From positions 4,216,001 to 4,280,000 of the forward strand of contig NZ_CP042912.1 of assembly GCF_008087665.1 (NCBI RefSeq): 64,000 nt of DNA. The letters are read 5' to 3'. Below are positions 27,914 to 37,138 of the stretch, piece after piece (position 1 is the first letter of the stretch; each line of letters opens with the position of its first letter). The translations under genes were made by a program, and so were the position numbers. Under the pieces are notes generated by a model. That model ran no database searches, had not been told where the DNA came from, and was given only the letters and a program-made list of their open reading frames with translations. The DNA comes from Mariniblastus fucicola (lineage in GTDB: Bacteria; Planctomycetota; Planctomycetia; Pirellulales; Pirellulaceae).

Positions 27914-28471
27914 CTACTTGACGAACTGCTCCAGCATCTCCATGGCTCCGTCCTCGACCGGACTGCCTGTTTTGTCGACGATCACGCGTAGCGATTCGTA
28001 CTGCCGAAGGATCTCTTCGATCGGCAGGAAATCAACTCTTGTCGCCAGGATCGCAGCCTCCAAAACCGCATGTTTCGCCCGGTTGAAGCCCCAGAAATCT
28101 CGCTGACGTCCGGCAGAAACTACCTTGCAACGAATACTCTTCCGCGGCTCGGAAGTCTCAAAGTAAACGGCTTCAAACTCGTACCAGCGACAAGCGTCCT
28201 CAAGAACAAACGCGGCGTCGTTGTGTTCTGCCGAACGGACTTTCGGCGTTTCAGTCAGCTTTCCGATCGCGGCTTTGGCAAACAACATCGCATCGTCAGT
28301 CACGTGTAGAACTCCGAAAGGACGCTGCTGGAGATTTGCAAACGTTCGCGACGTTTCAAAAGGCCTAAGCTCGAACCCGTCAGCGGGATCGTTTTCGACA
28401 AACGGGCCCATCGGCGAAACGTTCACGCTGCCGTCCGAGTTGGTCGTCGTAATAATGGCTTCGAGGATCAT
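27914..28471 (-). CDS. DUF447-family protein (H4MPT-pathway-associated)
   Basis: A 185-residue protein with MILEAIITTTNSDGSVNVSPMGP at the start, ETSRTFANLQQRPFGVLHVTDD in the middle and FWGFNRAKHAVLEAAILATR towards the end. This is the DUF447 pattern, a flavin-reductase-like split-barrel fold of unknown activity found in methanogens and in bacteria with H4MPT-linked C1 metabolism. The ATG at 28471 overlaps the pabA stop (ATGA), so it is translationally coupled to p-aminobenzoate synthesis. A role in methanopterin-type cofactor synthesis is inferred from this coupling and from family context. Confidence 0.82.
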   Translation of the reverse strand: MILEAIITTTNSDGSVNVSPMGPFVENDPADGFELRPFETSRTFANLQQRPFGVLHVTDDAMLFAKAAIGKLTETPKVRSAEHNDAAFVLEDACRWYEFEAVYFETSEPRKSIRCKVVSAGRQRDFWGFNRAKHAVLEAAILATRVDFLPIEEILRQYESLRVIVDKTGSPVEDGAMEMLEQFVK

Positions 28472-29082
28472 AAAGTTGGGTTCTTTGATTGCAGATTTTT
28501 CACAGCCGATTCCATTCCCGCGATTGAGCAAAAGTTGGCTAACATCTGATGTCCAAACTCCGTCAGAATAGACTCGGGATGAAACTGTACGCCGATCACG
28601 GGACGCGAACGATGCTGGACCGCCATGATCGTTCCGTCGTCGAGCCGGGCTGTTACTTCAAGGCAGTCGGGCATGGATTTTGACGTTGCGATCAAAGAAT
28701 GATAGCGACCAACCTTGAAATTTTCCGGTATACCACCAAAGAAAGCTCCGCCATTGTGCTGCACTTCGCTTTGTCGACCATGCATCGGCTGACCACTGCG
28801 GATCACGTCGCCACCGAAGGCTTGCACGATTCCCTGATGGCCGAGGCACACTCCCAGAATCGGAATCGAGTCGGCGAAATCTGTGACACAGTCGATTGAG
28901 TATCCAGCTTCGCCTGGCGAGCAGGGACCGGGCGAAATCACGATTGCTGTGGGCGCGAGTTCTTCCACGACCGAGCGATCAACATCGTCGTTCCGCATCG
29001 TGACGGTTTGGCAACCGAGCTGGCGAAAGTATCTGGCAAGGTTGTGCACGAAGCTATCGTAGTTGTCGATGACGAGGATCAA
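28468..29082 (-). CDS. pabA: Aminodeoxychorismate synthase component II (glutamine amidotransferase)
   Basis: A 204-residue class I glutamine amidotransferase that supplies ammonia to PabB. It has ILVIDNYDSFVHNLARY at the start, SPGPCSPGEAG, the nucleophile in LGVCLGHQ (Cys79), and FHPES with the catalytic His-Glu pair. TrpG is nearly identical in sequence, so the PabA call rests on its 4-base overlap with a PabB-type partner. In some bacteria one subunit serves both pathways. The stop overlaps the DUF447 start. Confidence 0.9.
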   Translation of the reverse strand: MILVIDNYDSFVHNLARYFRQLGCQTVTMRNDDVDRSVVEELAPTAIVISPGPCSPGEAGYSIDCVTDFADSIPILGVCLGHQGIVQAFGGDVIRSGQPMHGRQSEVQHNGGAFFGGIPENFKVGRYHSLIATSKSMPDCLEVTARLDDGTIMAVQHRSRPVIGVQFHPESILTEFGHQMLANFCSIAGMESAVKNLQSKNPTL

Positions 29083-30704
29083 GTCACGTTGCTCCGCTGG
29101 TCAACCGGATGCAAACGCGTCGCCGCCAGCATCCCTGCGGCCTTGGTCCACGTTTCTTCGTACTCCAATCGCGGAATTGATTGGCTAACGATGCCACCGC
29201 CAACGGGAATCTGCCACACGCCCTTGGATGCTGTGATCGTGCGAATCAAAATATTCAAATCCGCATCGCCGCTGGCCGCAAAATACCCCAGCGAACCGCA
29301 GTAGGCGCCGCGAGCGTTGGGTTCGAGTTCGGCAATGATTTCCATGGCGCGAACTTTCGGCGCGCCGGTGATCGATCCGCCTGGAAAAATGGCTTTGAGC
29401 AAGTCCGAGATTCGGCACGGGTGTTCACGCAACTTACCTTCGACAGCGGACACCAGATGCATCACGCTCTGGTACTGTTCAATTTCGCAAAGCTGAGTCA
29501 CGGTCACGGAGTCGTCGGTGCAAATCCGTGACAGATCGTTTCGCATCAAGTCAACGATCATCGTGTTCTCGGCACGATCCTTCTCGCTGGCTTGCAGTTT
29601 GCGTCTGGCGTTGATGTCTACCACCGGCTGACCGGTGCGAACACGGGTTCCCTTGATAGGTCGCGTTTCAATTTTCCTATCGCTGATCGAAACCAGACGC
29701 TCTGGTGAAGCGCTAACAATCTGACCGTGACCAAAATCGAAGTAGCCACCGAAGGGAGCAGGATTGCGTTGCCGTAGCCGCAAATACAGATCGACACTTG
29801 AGCCGTCGGCTTCCATGGCCAAACGCTGAGCAAGGTTGACTTGAAAGATGTCGCCCGCGTAGATGTATTCGATCGACCTGGCGACCGCTGCAAGGTAGTC
29901 GTCTTTCGAAAAGTTGCTCAACAGACCGATTGGGCCCGGAACGGGATACTGGTTTTGAAGCTGCGCGAGTTCAATGCGGTGACCTTCATTCGCCGGGTCC
30001 TGCGAGTCATCCGTCGAAACGTTTTGCGAAACTTCAGAAGGCTTCTGCGGACCGCTGGCGGAATTCAGAAGATTCAGATAGTGTTCCTGTCGCTGCGTGG
30101 CATCGTGGTTCCAGTGTTGCGTGATCAGCCAAGCTTTCTCCTGCTCGTGGTCCCAGGCGAGCACGACATCGTACAGCCCGACAGCGATCAACGGCGTTTC
30201 AAACTCATCCAGCTTCGCCGCTGGCACTTTCTCAAACGCGCGATTCAGGTCATAGCTGAACAGCCCGGCGATTCCACCTTGCATCGGCGGCAAACTTTCA
30301 ACCGCAGCAGTCCTGTGCTCTTTCAGTAAGTCGTCCAATCGAGCCAGTGTCAAATCAGCGTCGTCAACGCGACGGCATTCAATCCACTGCATCGGATCGG
30401 CCATCAGAAACGAATAGCGTCCCAGCTGCTGACCACTCGCGGTCACCGTACGTCGCGAGCTTTCGAGCAACAGACAATGCGGCTGTTGTGAAAATTTCGC
30501 CAGCGCATCGGCAACGTCGGGACTGGATTCAAATTCATGAACCAGCGGCGTTTGGAAAATGGATGTGGATTCGGATTCGGAGATATCAGTGCTCGGAAGG
30601 CCCGGATTGCGAAAATGGAGGCTCGCAATTTTTGTCGCGGATCCACCCTCGGTCAACCGCCGCGAATTATCGCCCACGCCCAAACCAAAACGCCAACAGG
30701 ACAC
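29079..30704 (-). CDS. pabB: Aminodeoxychorismate synthase component I
   Basis: A chorismate-binding enzyme of up to 541 residues. The motif PIKGT (Lys351 in this numbering), where anthranilate synthase has PIAGT, points to aminodeoxychorismate synthase. FSKDDYLAAVARSIEYIYAGD, FQVNLAQRL, GGSITGAPKVRAMEII and IPVGGGIV are standard. Residues of about 65-160 hold the partly conserved N-terminal half (SSRRTVTASG, GGIAGLFSYDL). The start is uncertain: GTG at 30704 overlaps the upstream gene by 38 bases, and GTG at 30677 or TTG at 30653 are alternatives. The end overlaps pabA. Confidence 0.9.
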   Translation of the reverse strand: MSCWRFGLGVGDNSRRLTEGGSATKIASLHFRNPGLPSTDISESESTSIFQTPLVHEFESSPDVADALAKFSQQPHCLLLESSRRTVTASGQQLGRYSFLMADPMQWIECRRVDDADLTLARLDDLLKEHRTAAVESLPPMQGGIAGLFSYDLNRAFEKVPAAKLDEFETPLIAVGLYDVVLAWDHEQEKAWLITQHWNHDATQRQEHYLNLLNSASGPQKPSEVSQNVSTDDSQDPANEGHRIELAQLQNQYPVPGPIGLLSNFSKDDYLAAVARSIEYIYAGDIFQVNLAQRLAMEADGSSVDLYLRLRQRNPAPFGGYFDFGHGQIVSASPERLVSISDRKIETRPIKGTRVRTGQPVVDINARRKLQASEKDRAENTMIVDLMRNDLSRICTDDSVTVTQLCEIEQYQSVMHLVSAVEGKLREHPCRISDLLKAIFPGGSITGAPKVRAMEIIAELEPNARGAYCGSLGYFAASGDADLNILIRTITASKGVWQIPVGGGIVSQSIPRLEYEETWTKAAGMLAATRLHPVDQRSNVT

Positions 30705-31086
30705 CGATGACCAGCATCACGATCGTCATCTGGTCATCGACTTTGTGCAGATGCGTCAGAAAGTAGGTAAAGCTGTTGTCATCATTGAAAGGTCTCTCAT
30801 TCCATTCGCAGCCCACGGTAACAAAGAACGCAACGACGGCGCAAAAGATTCCTCCGGCGAACATCCGGCGACTTGCCAAAGCCGAAAAGCCCAACCCGAC
30901 GGCGGCTCCGGGCAAAGCCAACACGTAGTAGCCCTGACTGAAAGCCCAGCGAAAGATAAACCAACCTGCGGCAGCGCCCAGAAAGGCACCCAAAATCCCT
31001 AACGCCCAGCTCTTTCCAATCGGATCGCGACTGGCGTCAAGAATGGCTTTGCCTTCATCCGAAAGTTCACTCTCATTGATTGTCAT
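30667..31086 (-). CDS. Small membrane protein of unknown function
   Basis: A 139-residue protein with about four hydrophobic helices: WALGILGAFLGAAAGWFIF, YYVLALPGAAVGLGFSAL, MFAGGIFCAVVAFFVTVG and MTIVMLVIGVLLAFWFG. The N-terminus is polar and the C-terminus short and basic. I do not recognise a family. It overlaps the annotated pabB start and is probably first in the pabB-pabA-DUF447 transcript. Nothing in the sequence ties it functionally to that pathway. Confidence 0.65.
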   Translation of the reverse strand: MTINESELSDEGKAILDASRDPIGKSWALGILGAFLGAAAGWFIFRWAFSQGYYVLALPGAAVGLGFSALASRRMFAGGIFCAVVAFFVTVGCEWNERPFNDDNSFTYFLTHLHKVDDQMTIVMLVIGVLLAFWFGRGR

Positions 31087-31232
31087 GACACATCCTGATC
31101 TGGGTTTGAAGCCGGCATTTCATCGATTCTAGCGTCCGCGGCCGGGAAATTGGTCCAATTTTGTTTTTTTCTGTAACACCGCCGACGTTGATCGCACTTG
31201 TTCCGCACGCTTCTCTTTCGCGCGGACTCATC

Positions 31233-33985
31233 ATGAACCACGAACGCAAACGACGAACCAGAAACCCAAAACTCAACTACGGTACCCTGGAAGACAGGCG
31301 ACTTCTGGCAGCGAGCGCCAGATTCAAAAATGGCTTGCTCAAGATCCAAATGGACGCCTCCGGCGACAGCGTGAAGCATGACGTCGGAAGTGACTCTCAA
31401 GTGCTGGTCAATGGTTCGACGGTTGAACATGGGGCATCCGCCCTGGAAATCGATTCAGTGAGGCATATTCAGGTTTTCGGCACCATCCGAACAGCGACAA
31501 CGATTTCGAACGCCTCGAACTCGTAGGAGACAGCTTTTAAATCAATGATCGAAACTCGATTGAAATCGGTCTGATCACGACGACTGGAAGCGTGGAAATA
31601 AAAGCCGGAGGCGACATTACGATTCCCTCAGAGAACGAATACGAATTCACCAACAATCTGGCCAACTCGAATCCCAATGGAATTGCACTTCAAGCCGTCG
31701 GTACGATCAACATCTTCAATGATGGCGACTACGGAACCTATAGTTTCGAGGGAAGCGACGGTTTGATTTTCGATACTCAAAGCGTTCAGGAGAACTACTC
31801 TATCGAAATGGAAGTTCTGTACGAATATGATGAGCGTTTCGTCTCACCTAACAAATTACTGGACTTCAAGAATCGCACGAGGAATGATGGCTTGTACCTC
31901 ATTGGTGGCTCGATTTCGTTTCCGGGAGCAACAGGTCTTGGAGACTCGGGCCTAACTTCAGGACAACTTCACAGGATTGTACTACAACGATCCCAGGGCA
32001 TCGTGACGATCTATCTGGATGGCGAAAAGCAGTTTGCGTTTGCTGACAACGACAGCATCGCAACCTACGAGCGGCTGCACATTTTTCTCGACGACGTCCA
32101 GACGGTCAATTCTGTGCTGCCAGGCACGGCTGACTCGCTCCATATAACGCAGCGAGAATTCTACGTGGGCGACGACCTGACGCTGGAGGCAGGAGGCAAC
32201 GTCGACACGAGCAGCGCCATTCTTTCGATCCCCGGAAACCTGTCGATCAAGGCAGATGATGTGAAAATTGTCGCAACAAGCGACGTCAAGCTGGCTGACG
32301 CTTTTGTTCATGGCGACACCGAGATCAGTACTGTCGGAAGAATCATTCAGACGAGTCCAGCGCTGAGGTTCACCGGCACATCCAGCTTCAACGCCTCGGG
32401 TAACATCAACCTCGGTCGCCCCGACAACAACTTCGTCGGCGCCATGTCTGCGACAGGTCAAAACGTCGTGCTGTCTGATGCCACTCACATTCGCCTTGAT
32501 GCAGTCAAAGCAGGCACTTCAGTCGTCATCGACGCCGGTGGATACACTACGAACACGGCAAACGCAATCGTTCTGGGGCTGCGAGGAGATTTCTTTGCCG
32601 ACGAAATCAGATTGGGAAATCGAACCGGTGACGACGTTCGGTTCAACGTAACGACGCTGGATTCGCAAAGTCGCACGGAATACTATTCAGATCAATCGAT
32701 TCGCCTGCTGAACCTGTCTGCCGCCAGTTCTCTGGTTGCGTCAACGGTGTCCATTTTTGATTCCGCCACCGCCACGATTGATGCTGAGTTCAACGCAAAG
32801 TTTACAGCTCCCCGCTCCATCAGTCTCGGCGACACGAACACCGATTCGGTGACGACAGGCCAAGTGACCTTGCAGAGCGACGGTTACGTTGGTTTTGCCG
32901 AAGATGGCGATGCTCGGTTTGTCGGAAACAGCATCGGACAGTTTCTGTTTGTCTCGGCCGACGGTGCGCTCACGGATACTGACGCCGCCACAATCAATGC
33001 TCGAAATGGACTGCGCATCGAAGCCGCTTCTGTTCGACTTGGTGACGCGGAGTCCAACAAATTCAAGGCCAGCGCTACGACGCTTCAGATCAGAGGCGAT
33101 GCCTTTCTGCGTCAACTTACCAACGTGCTGATGACTGGAAACTCAGTCATCGACGGCGACCTGACACTGGCCAGCGAAGCTCAAGTGCTCGACACGTTTT
33201 CATCTTTCCTGACGGTACCGGGACATATGCATGTTGAGGGCAACCGAATTTACATTGGCGATAGCCTGACTTCGCACCTTTCAGCAAAAAGTTTCTCGTT
33301 CGACAGCAACACCAGCGCGACGGTTCTGTTTAGCGGCATGTCCAACTTCGGCGGCAGCAGCCAGGCAAACGACGCGTTCGTGTTTACCAACGGAGCTCTG
33401 GGAAGCCTGGACAGTGCGTCGCTCAATGTCAGCGGCCGTACGAAACTTCAGGCGACGTCGATCCAGATCGGAAAGAAGGTCCAGGACGATTTCAGATCTA
33501 CTCAGATCGAGTTCGTGTCGCGCGGGCGAGCCGACATGGAATTCGATCGTGGTGTGGTCATCGCCGGGACCAATGAGGCGACTTCGCTCAGGATCGCAAC
33601 ACCGTTCTTCATTACAGACGCTGACTACAGCATCCTTGAGGTTCAAGGACACTCGCGATTCATCGGCACAAGCATCGCAATCGGTGAGAAAAGTACGGAT
33701 CTGTTCGAAACCGGTAGTTTGTCGTTCGCAGCAACGGGAAGCGTCACGTTTCACGAAGACAACAACATGCGGTTGTACGGCACGAGCAGCGCGAACCGCT
33801 TGAATCTAAAATCCCCTGGATCCATCACCGACGACCAGAACTCCGAAGTCGTGATTGCAGAATCGGCCACACTTCGAGGCGTCGACTTGATAATCGGCGA
33901 ACTGGCGACAGACTGTTTTGACATCGCGGCCGGTCCGAGTGGACTGGCTACCTTCGGCACCAACGTGAATGTCACGTTGGGTTGA
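31233..33985 (+). pseudogene. Decayed giant surface protein with LEPR-XLL-type N-terminus
   Basis: The first frame (31233-31526) starts MNHERKRRTRN and has LEDRRLLAAS, an N-terminal motif of large planctomycete surface proteins. It stops after SNASNS. The next part continues in another frame as NSDNDFERLELVGDSF, hits TAA at 31538-31540, then resumes INDRNSIEIGLITTTGSVEIK and stays open to 33985. So a frameshift near 31485 and a nonsense codon interrupt it. A LamG-like segment (about 31750-32150) is followed by roughly 100-residue repeats with a core like SIQIGKKVQDDF or SIAIGEKSTDLF. The end lies inside a repeat and overlaps the convergent DHPS-like gene by 14 bases, suggesting 3' truncation too. 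Confidence 0.7.
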
Positions 33986-35390
33986 TAGCAGAGCCGGATT
34001 CCGAGCTCCGATATTTCTTCTCCAGGCGATGACGATTCTCTTCCTCGACGGTCAAATGTCCCCAGCGAAGTGCTTCGTCCTGCGTATAGTTTTTCCCCAG
34101 CTGATTGGCGATCATGGCTTTGCACATTTCGTAGCCCAGATAAAAAGCATGTGAAGCATCGAGGTTTTTCGGGTTCGTTGCCGCTAACGCATCGAAGACC
34201 TTGAAAGGGTCGGCGTCGTGCCAGTGAGTCCGATTGCCAAGCACGTGAACTTCGCCTTCTTCAGCGAGGATTCGATAGTTGTGGTCCTTGATGTTTCCGG
34301 CGAGAGTCGCGATGGCTTCGGCGCCAAAACTCAGCCGCTGTGGATCGCGCAGCGTTACCAGGTCGTAGCCGAGGTTCTTCGGCGGCACATTCTCTTCGAT
34401 CGCATATCGAACCAAACGCCGCGCGATGTCGCATTCCTTGACGCTCGAACTGGCCCAGTTGATGACTTGCGTCGTTAGCACGCTGTGAATTCGAAGCTCC
34501 TGGCAGATCGCCAACAACAGAAAATTGACGCCTGCAGAATCAACATCGGTAAGCTCAGTCAGATTCCCGATGCCCATCATCATTTCAGCTTCCGGCCAGC
34601 GACGCCGCGCGTCCATGTATCGCTGCAAGCTTGCCGCGAACCCCATCCCGATTGGCTCAAGAATCGGATCGAGCCGCAGCGGAACGTTTTCACCAGCCAG
34701 CAATTCGATCGTGTCCTGCATCGAATTTACATCGCGGATGTCGTCCGGGATGACGACGACCTCACAGCCCCAATCCAACGCGGCCTCCCGGTTGGAAGCG
34801 TTCACCGAAAGCACCAGTTCCGCGCCGGCGGCGACAGCAGGAGCAATCTCTTTCGGATTCAGGCTGTCAATCGAAACGCGATGTCCCTCGTCCTTGAGCG
34901 CTTTCACATACTCCGCGACGCCCGACCAACACGCGTTCGGCTCACAACCAACATCGATCAACGTGGCTCCTGAACTGCGATAACTTTCAGCCAGCGCGAC
35001 GACTTCCGCGATCGACATTCGCGGCGCGTGATTGATCTCCGCAATGATGTCGATGTCCCACTGTTCCAGCGACGGCGGATCCTGTTGTTGGCCAAAAAAC
35101 TTTGGCAACTGACGTAGATCTTTCGGACCGACAACCAACGGTACACGGGTCACGGACTCGATCGGCGAAAGGTCTCCATCGCAATAGCCGGGCAGCACGA
35201 TTTGCGTTGTCGCGGCGGGAACGTCGATCCGTTTCGCGATCCAGGCGGGCGTCATCAAGGCCGCGACAGTGATGGGCAACACCTGCAATGTCCAGCAAAA
35301 GTCCGCAGAAGTCTCCATCTTTTCCAGAGTCCGACGCAACGCCGGTTCGGCCAGCCGACCTGTGATAAAATGGATTTGCTGGTTTTCCAT
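33972..35390 (-). CDS. Dihydropteroate-synthase-like protein (DUF6513 plus pterin-binding domain)
   Basis: A 472-residue protein. The N-terminal domain (IHFITGRLAEPALRRTLEKM, then residues to about 130) resembles DUF6513. The second part is a pterin-binding TIM barrel with EINHAPRM, GATLIDVGCEP and RVSIDSLNP, the analogues of DHPS substrate motifs. Archaeal-type DHPS-like proteins of this design accompany H4MPT synthesis in methylotrophs and planctomycetes. The exact reaction is unsettled. It stands 5-7 kb from the pab genes, with its 3' end overlapping the decayed surface gene and its 5' end about 100 bases from the divergent M20 gene. Confidence 0.82.
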   Translation of the reverse strand: MENQQIHFITGRLAEPALRRTLEKMETSADFCWTLQVLPITVAALMTPAWIAKRIDVPAATTQIVLPGYCDGDLSPIESVTRVPLVVGPKDLRQLPKFFGQQQDPPSLEQWDIDIIAEINHAPRMSIAEVVALAESYRSSGATLIDVGCEPNACWSGVAEYVKALKDEGHRVSIDSLNPKEIAPAVAAGAELVLSVNASNREAALDWGCEVVVIPDDIRDVNSMQDTIELLAGENVPLRLDPILEPIGMGFAASLQRYMDARRRWPEAEMMMGIGNLTELTDVDSAGVNFLLLAICQELRIHSVLTTQVINWASSSVKECDIARRLVRYAIEENVPPKNLGYDLVTLRDPQRLSFGAEAIATLAGNIKDHNYRILAEEGEVHVLGNRTHWHDADPFKVFDALAATNPKNLDASHAFYLGYEMCKAMIANQLGKNYTQDEALRWGHLTVEEENRHRLEKKYRSSESGSAINPT

Positions 35391-35494
35391 AAAAGATGCG
35401 TTCGCGTGAACCTGCCGCCAAAAGTCTTGTCAGTACCCGCTGTGGCGAATATCGTTGTGAAACTGTATCGCCCCGAATCACTTCCGAGAATGCC

Positions 35495-36640
35495 ATGAAC
35501 TCTCTGCGATCCATGAAAGCGCTCCGCTATGCAAAGCGGCTGATCGGATTCGATTCTACCAGCCATCTTTCGAATCGATCGATTGCCAAATACCTCGAGA
35601 TGAAGCTTACCAAGCACGGTTTTGTTGTCGAGGTGGTCGAGTATGAGGATGCCAACAAACAGCGGAAGGTCAACCTTGTCGCCAAGAAAGGCAACGGCAC
35701 CGGAGGCCTGGGCTATTTTGCACACTCCGATGTTGTCCCTGCCGAAAACTGGTTTACTGACAAGTTCACTCCCTTCCAACCAGCGATTGCCCGCGAACGA
35801 CTTTATGGACGCGGATCGTGTGACATGAAGGGCTCGATCTCGTGCATGTTGGCAGCGGCTCAACGGGTTAGCTGGGACGACCTGAAGCAACCGTTTTACT
35901 TTTGCGTCACCGCGGATGAAGAAGTCGGCTTTCATGGCGCCCAATGCGTCGCAGAAAACAGCAAGCTCTATCGGGAAATGGTCGACGGCGGAACGAAGGG
36001 CATCATCGGCGAACCGACTTTGCTGGAGATCGTCCACGCACACAAGGGCTCTGTTGAAATTGTGGCCAAGTCAAAAGGGAAACTGGGGCACTCCAGCACG
36101 CACGTTCACGACAACGCGAACCTTGCGATGATTCCGTTTTTGACCGAGATGAAGGCCATCTTTGATGAAACGGAAACGGAAGACAAATGGCGCAACGAGC
36201 TATTCGATCCGCCCACGCTCAGCCTGAATATTTTGATGAAGGACAATTCTCCGGCACGCAACATTACTCCGTCCCGATCCACGGCCACGGTTTACCTTCG
36301 TTCGATGCCGGCGATCGATCACGAGCCGCTTCTGCGACGAGCGGCCGAGGTTGCGGAGGCGAATGATGTTCGGTTGAAAGTCATGCGTCAGGCGGAACCA
36401 TTTTTTGTCGATCCGTCGTCCGAATATGTCGAAGAGATGCTCAAGATCGTGCACAAAAAACGTCCCCGCACGGTTTCGTACGGAACCGACGGCGGCGTCT
36501 TTTCTGAGATCGAAGAGAAGATCGTCTGCGGTCCTGGAAGTATCGAGCAGGCTCATACAGCCAACGAGTGGATCAGTCTTGAGCAGCTCGATCGCGGCAC
36601 CGAGGTTTTTGAGAAAATGATTCGGCGCTGGTGCTGCTAA
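35495..36640 (+). CDS. M20-family metallopeptidase/deacylase (ArgE/DapE-like)
   Basis: A 381-residue dizinc hydrolase. Metal ligands are visible in FAHSDVVP (His77, Asp79), GRGSCDMKGS (Asp110), TADEEVGFHG (Glu142-Glu143, general base and bridging ligand) and a C-terminal AHTANEW histidine. The lid-domain motif GKLGHSSTHVHDNA is present. The family covers acetylornithine deacetylase, succinyl-diaminopimelate desuccinylase and related enzymes; overall pattern and the neighbouring acetyltransferase favour an ArgE-like role. The ATG at 35495 is chosen because the longer frame overlaps the upstream promoter region. Confidence 0.87.
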   Translation: MNSLRSMKALRYAKRLIGFDSTSHLSNRSIAKYLEMKLTKHGFVVEVVEYEDANKQRKVNLVAKKGNGTGGLGYFAHSDVVPAENWFTDKFTPFQPAIARERLYGRGSCDMKGSISCMLAAAQRVSWDDLKQPFYFCVTADEEVGFHGAQCVAENSKLYREMVDGGTKGIIGEPTLLEIVHAHKGSVEIVAKSKGKLGHSSTHVHDNANLAMIPFLTEMKAIFDETETEDKWRNELFDPPTLSLNILMKDNSPARNITPSRSTATVYLRSMPAIDHEPLLRRAAEVAEANDVRLKVMRQAEPFFVDPSSEYVEEMLKIVHKKRPRTVSYGTDGGVFSEIEEKIVCGPGSIEQAHTANEWISLEQLDRGTEVFEKMIRRWCC

Positions 36641-36682
36641 CACGCTAACCTTGGGCACCTCTGCCCACCAAACGGGAATTCC

Positions 36683-37099
36683 ATGGAAGAAAATCTGTCA
36701 GTACGCGCCGCGAAGTCCGAAGACCTGGCGGATGTGAGCGCTTTTCTGCAACCGTTCATCGATCAAAAGTTCATCCTGCCACGCACATCGCTGGAGATCG
36801 AACTTTTGCTTCGTCACGCCTTCGTGGCAGAGAATTCTTCGCGCATCATTGGCTTTGCGGCAGTTGAAATCTATTCCAAAAAGCTGGCCGAAATTCAATG
36901 TCTGGCTGTGTCGGCGGATTTTCGACGCAAAGGTGTGGGCAAGGAACTTGTGAATCGCTGCGTGGCGCGAGCCAAAGACGAAAAAGTCCGCGAGGTGATG
37001 GCGATCACCGCGACAGAGCAGCTGTTCCAGGAATGCGGTTTTGACTTCGCGTTGCCGGGCCAGAAACGAGCCGTGTTTTTGCAAACCGAAGAATCGTAG
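36683..37099 (+). CDS. GNAT N-acetyltransferase (N-acetylglutamate-synthase-like)
   Basis: A 138-residue GNAT protein. SVRAAKSEDLADVSAFLQPFI, then IIGFAAVEIYSKKLAEIQCLAVSADFRRKGVGKELV (acetyl-CoA loop RRKGVG) and LFQECGF match the short ArgA-type acetyltransferases that use glutamate. It follows the ArgE-like gene by 42 bases on the same strand. This pairing suggests both ends of a linear acetylated-arginine pathway. A generic GNAT is not excluded. Confidence 0.8.
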   Translation: MEENLSVRAAKSEDLADVSAFLQPFIDQKFILPRTSLEIELLLRHAFVAENSSRIIGFAAVEIYSKKLAEIQCLAVSADFRRKGVGKELVNRCVARAKDEKVREVMAITATEQLFQECGFDFALPGQKRAVFLQTEES

Positions 37100-37138
37100 T
37101 TGGCTGGTTCGTGCATCATTCGGCGGACTGCGTTCGAT

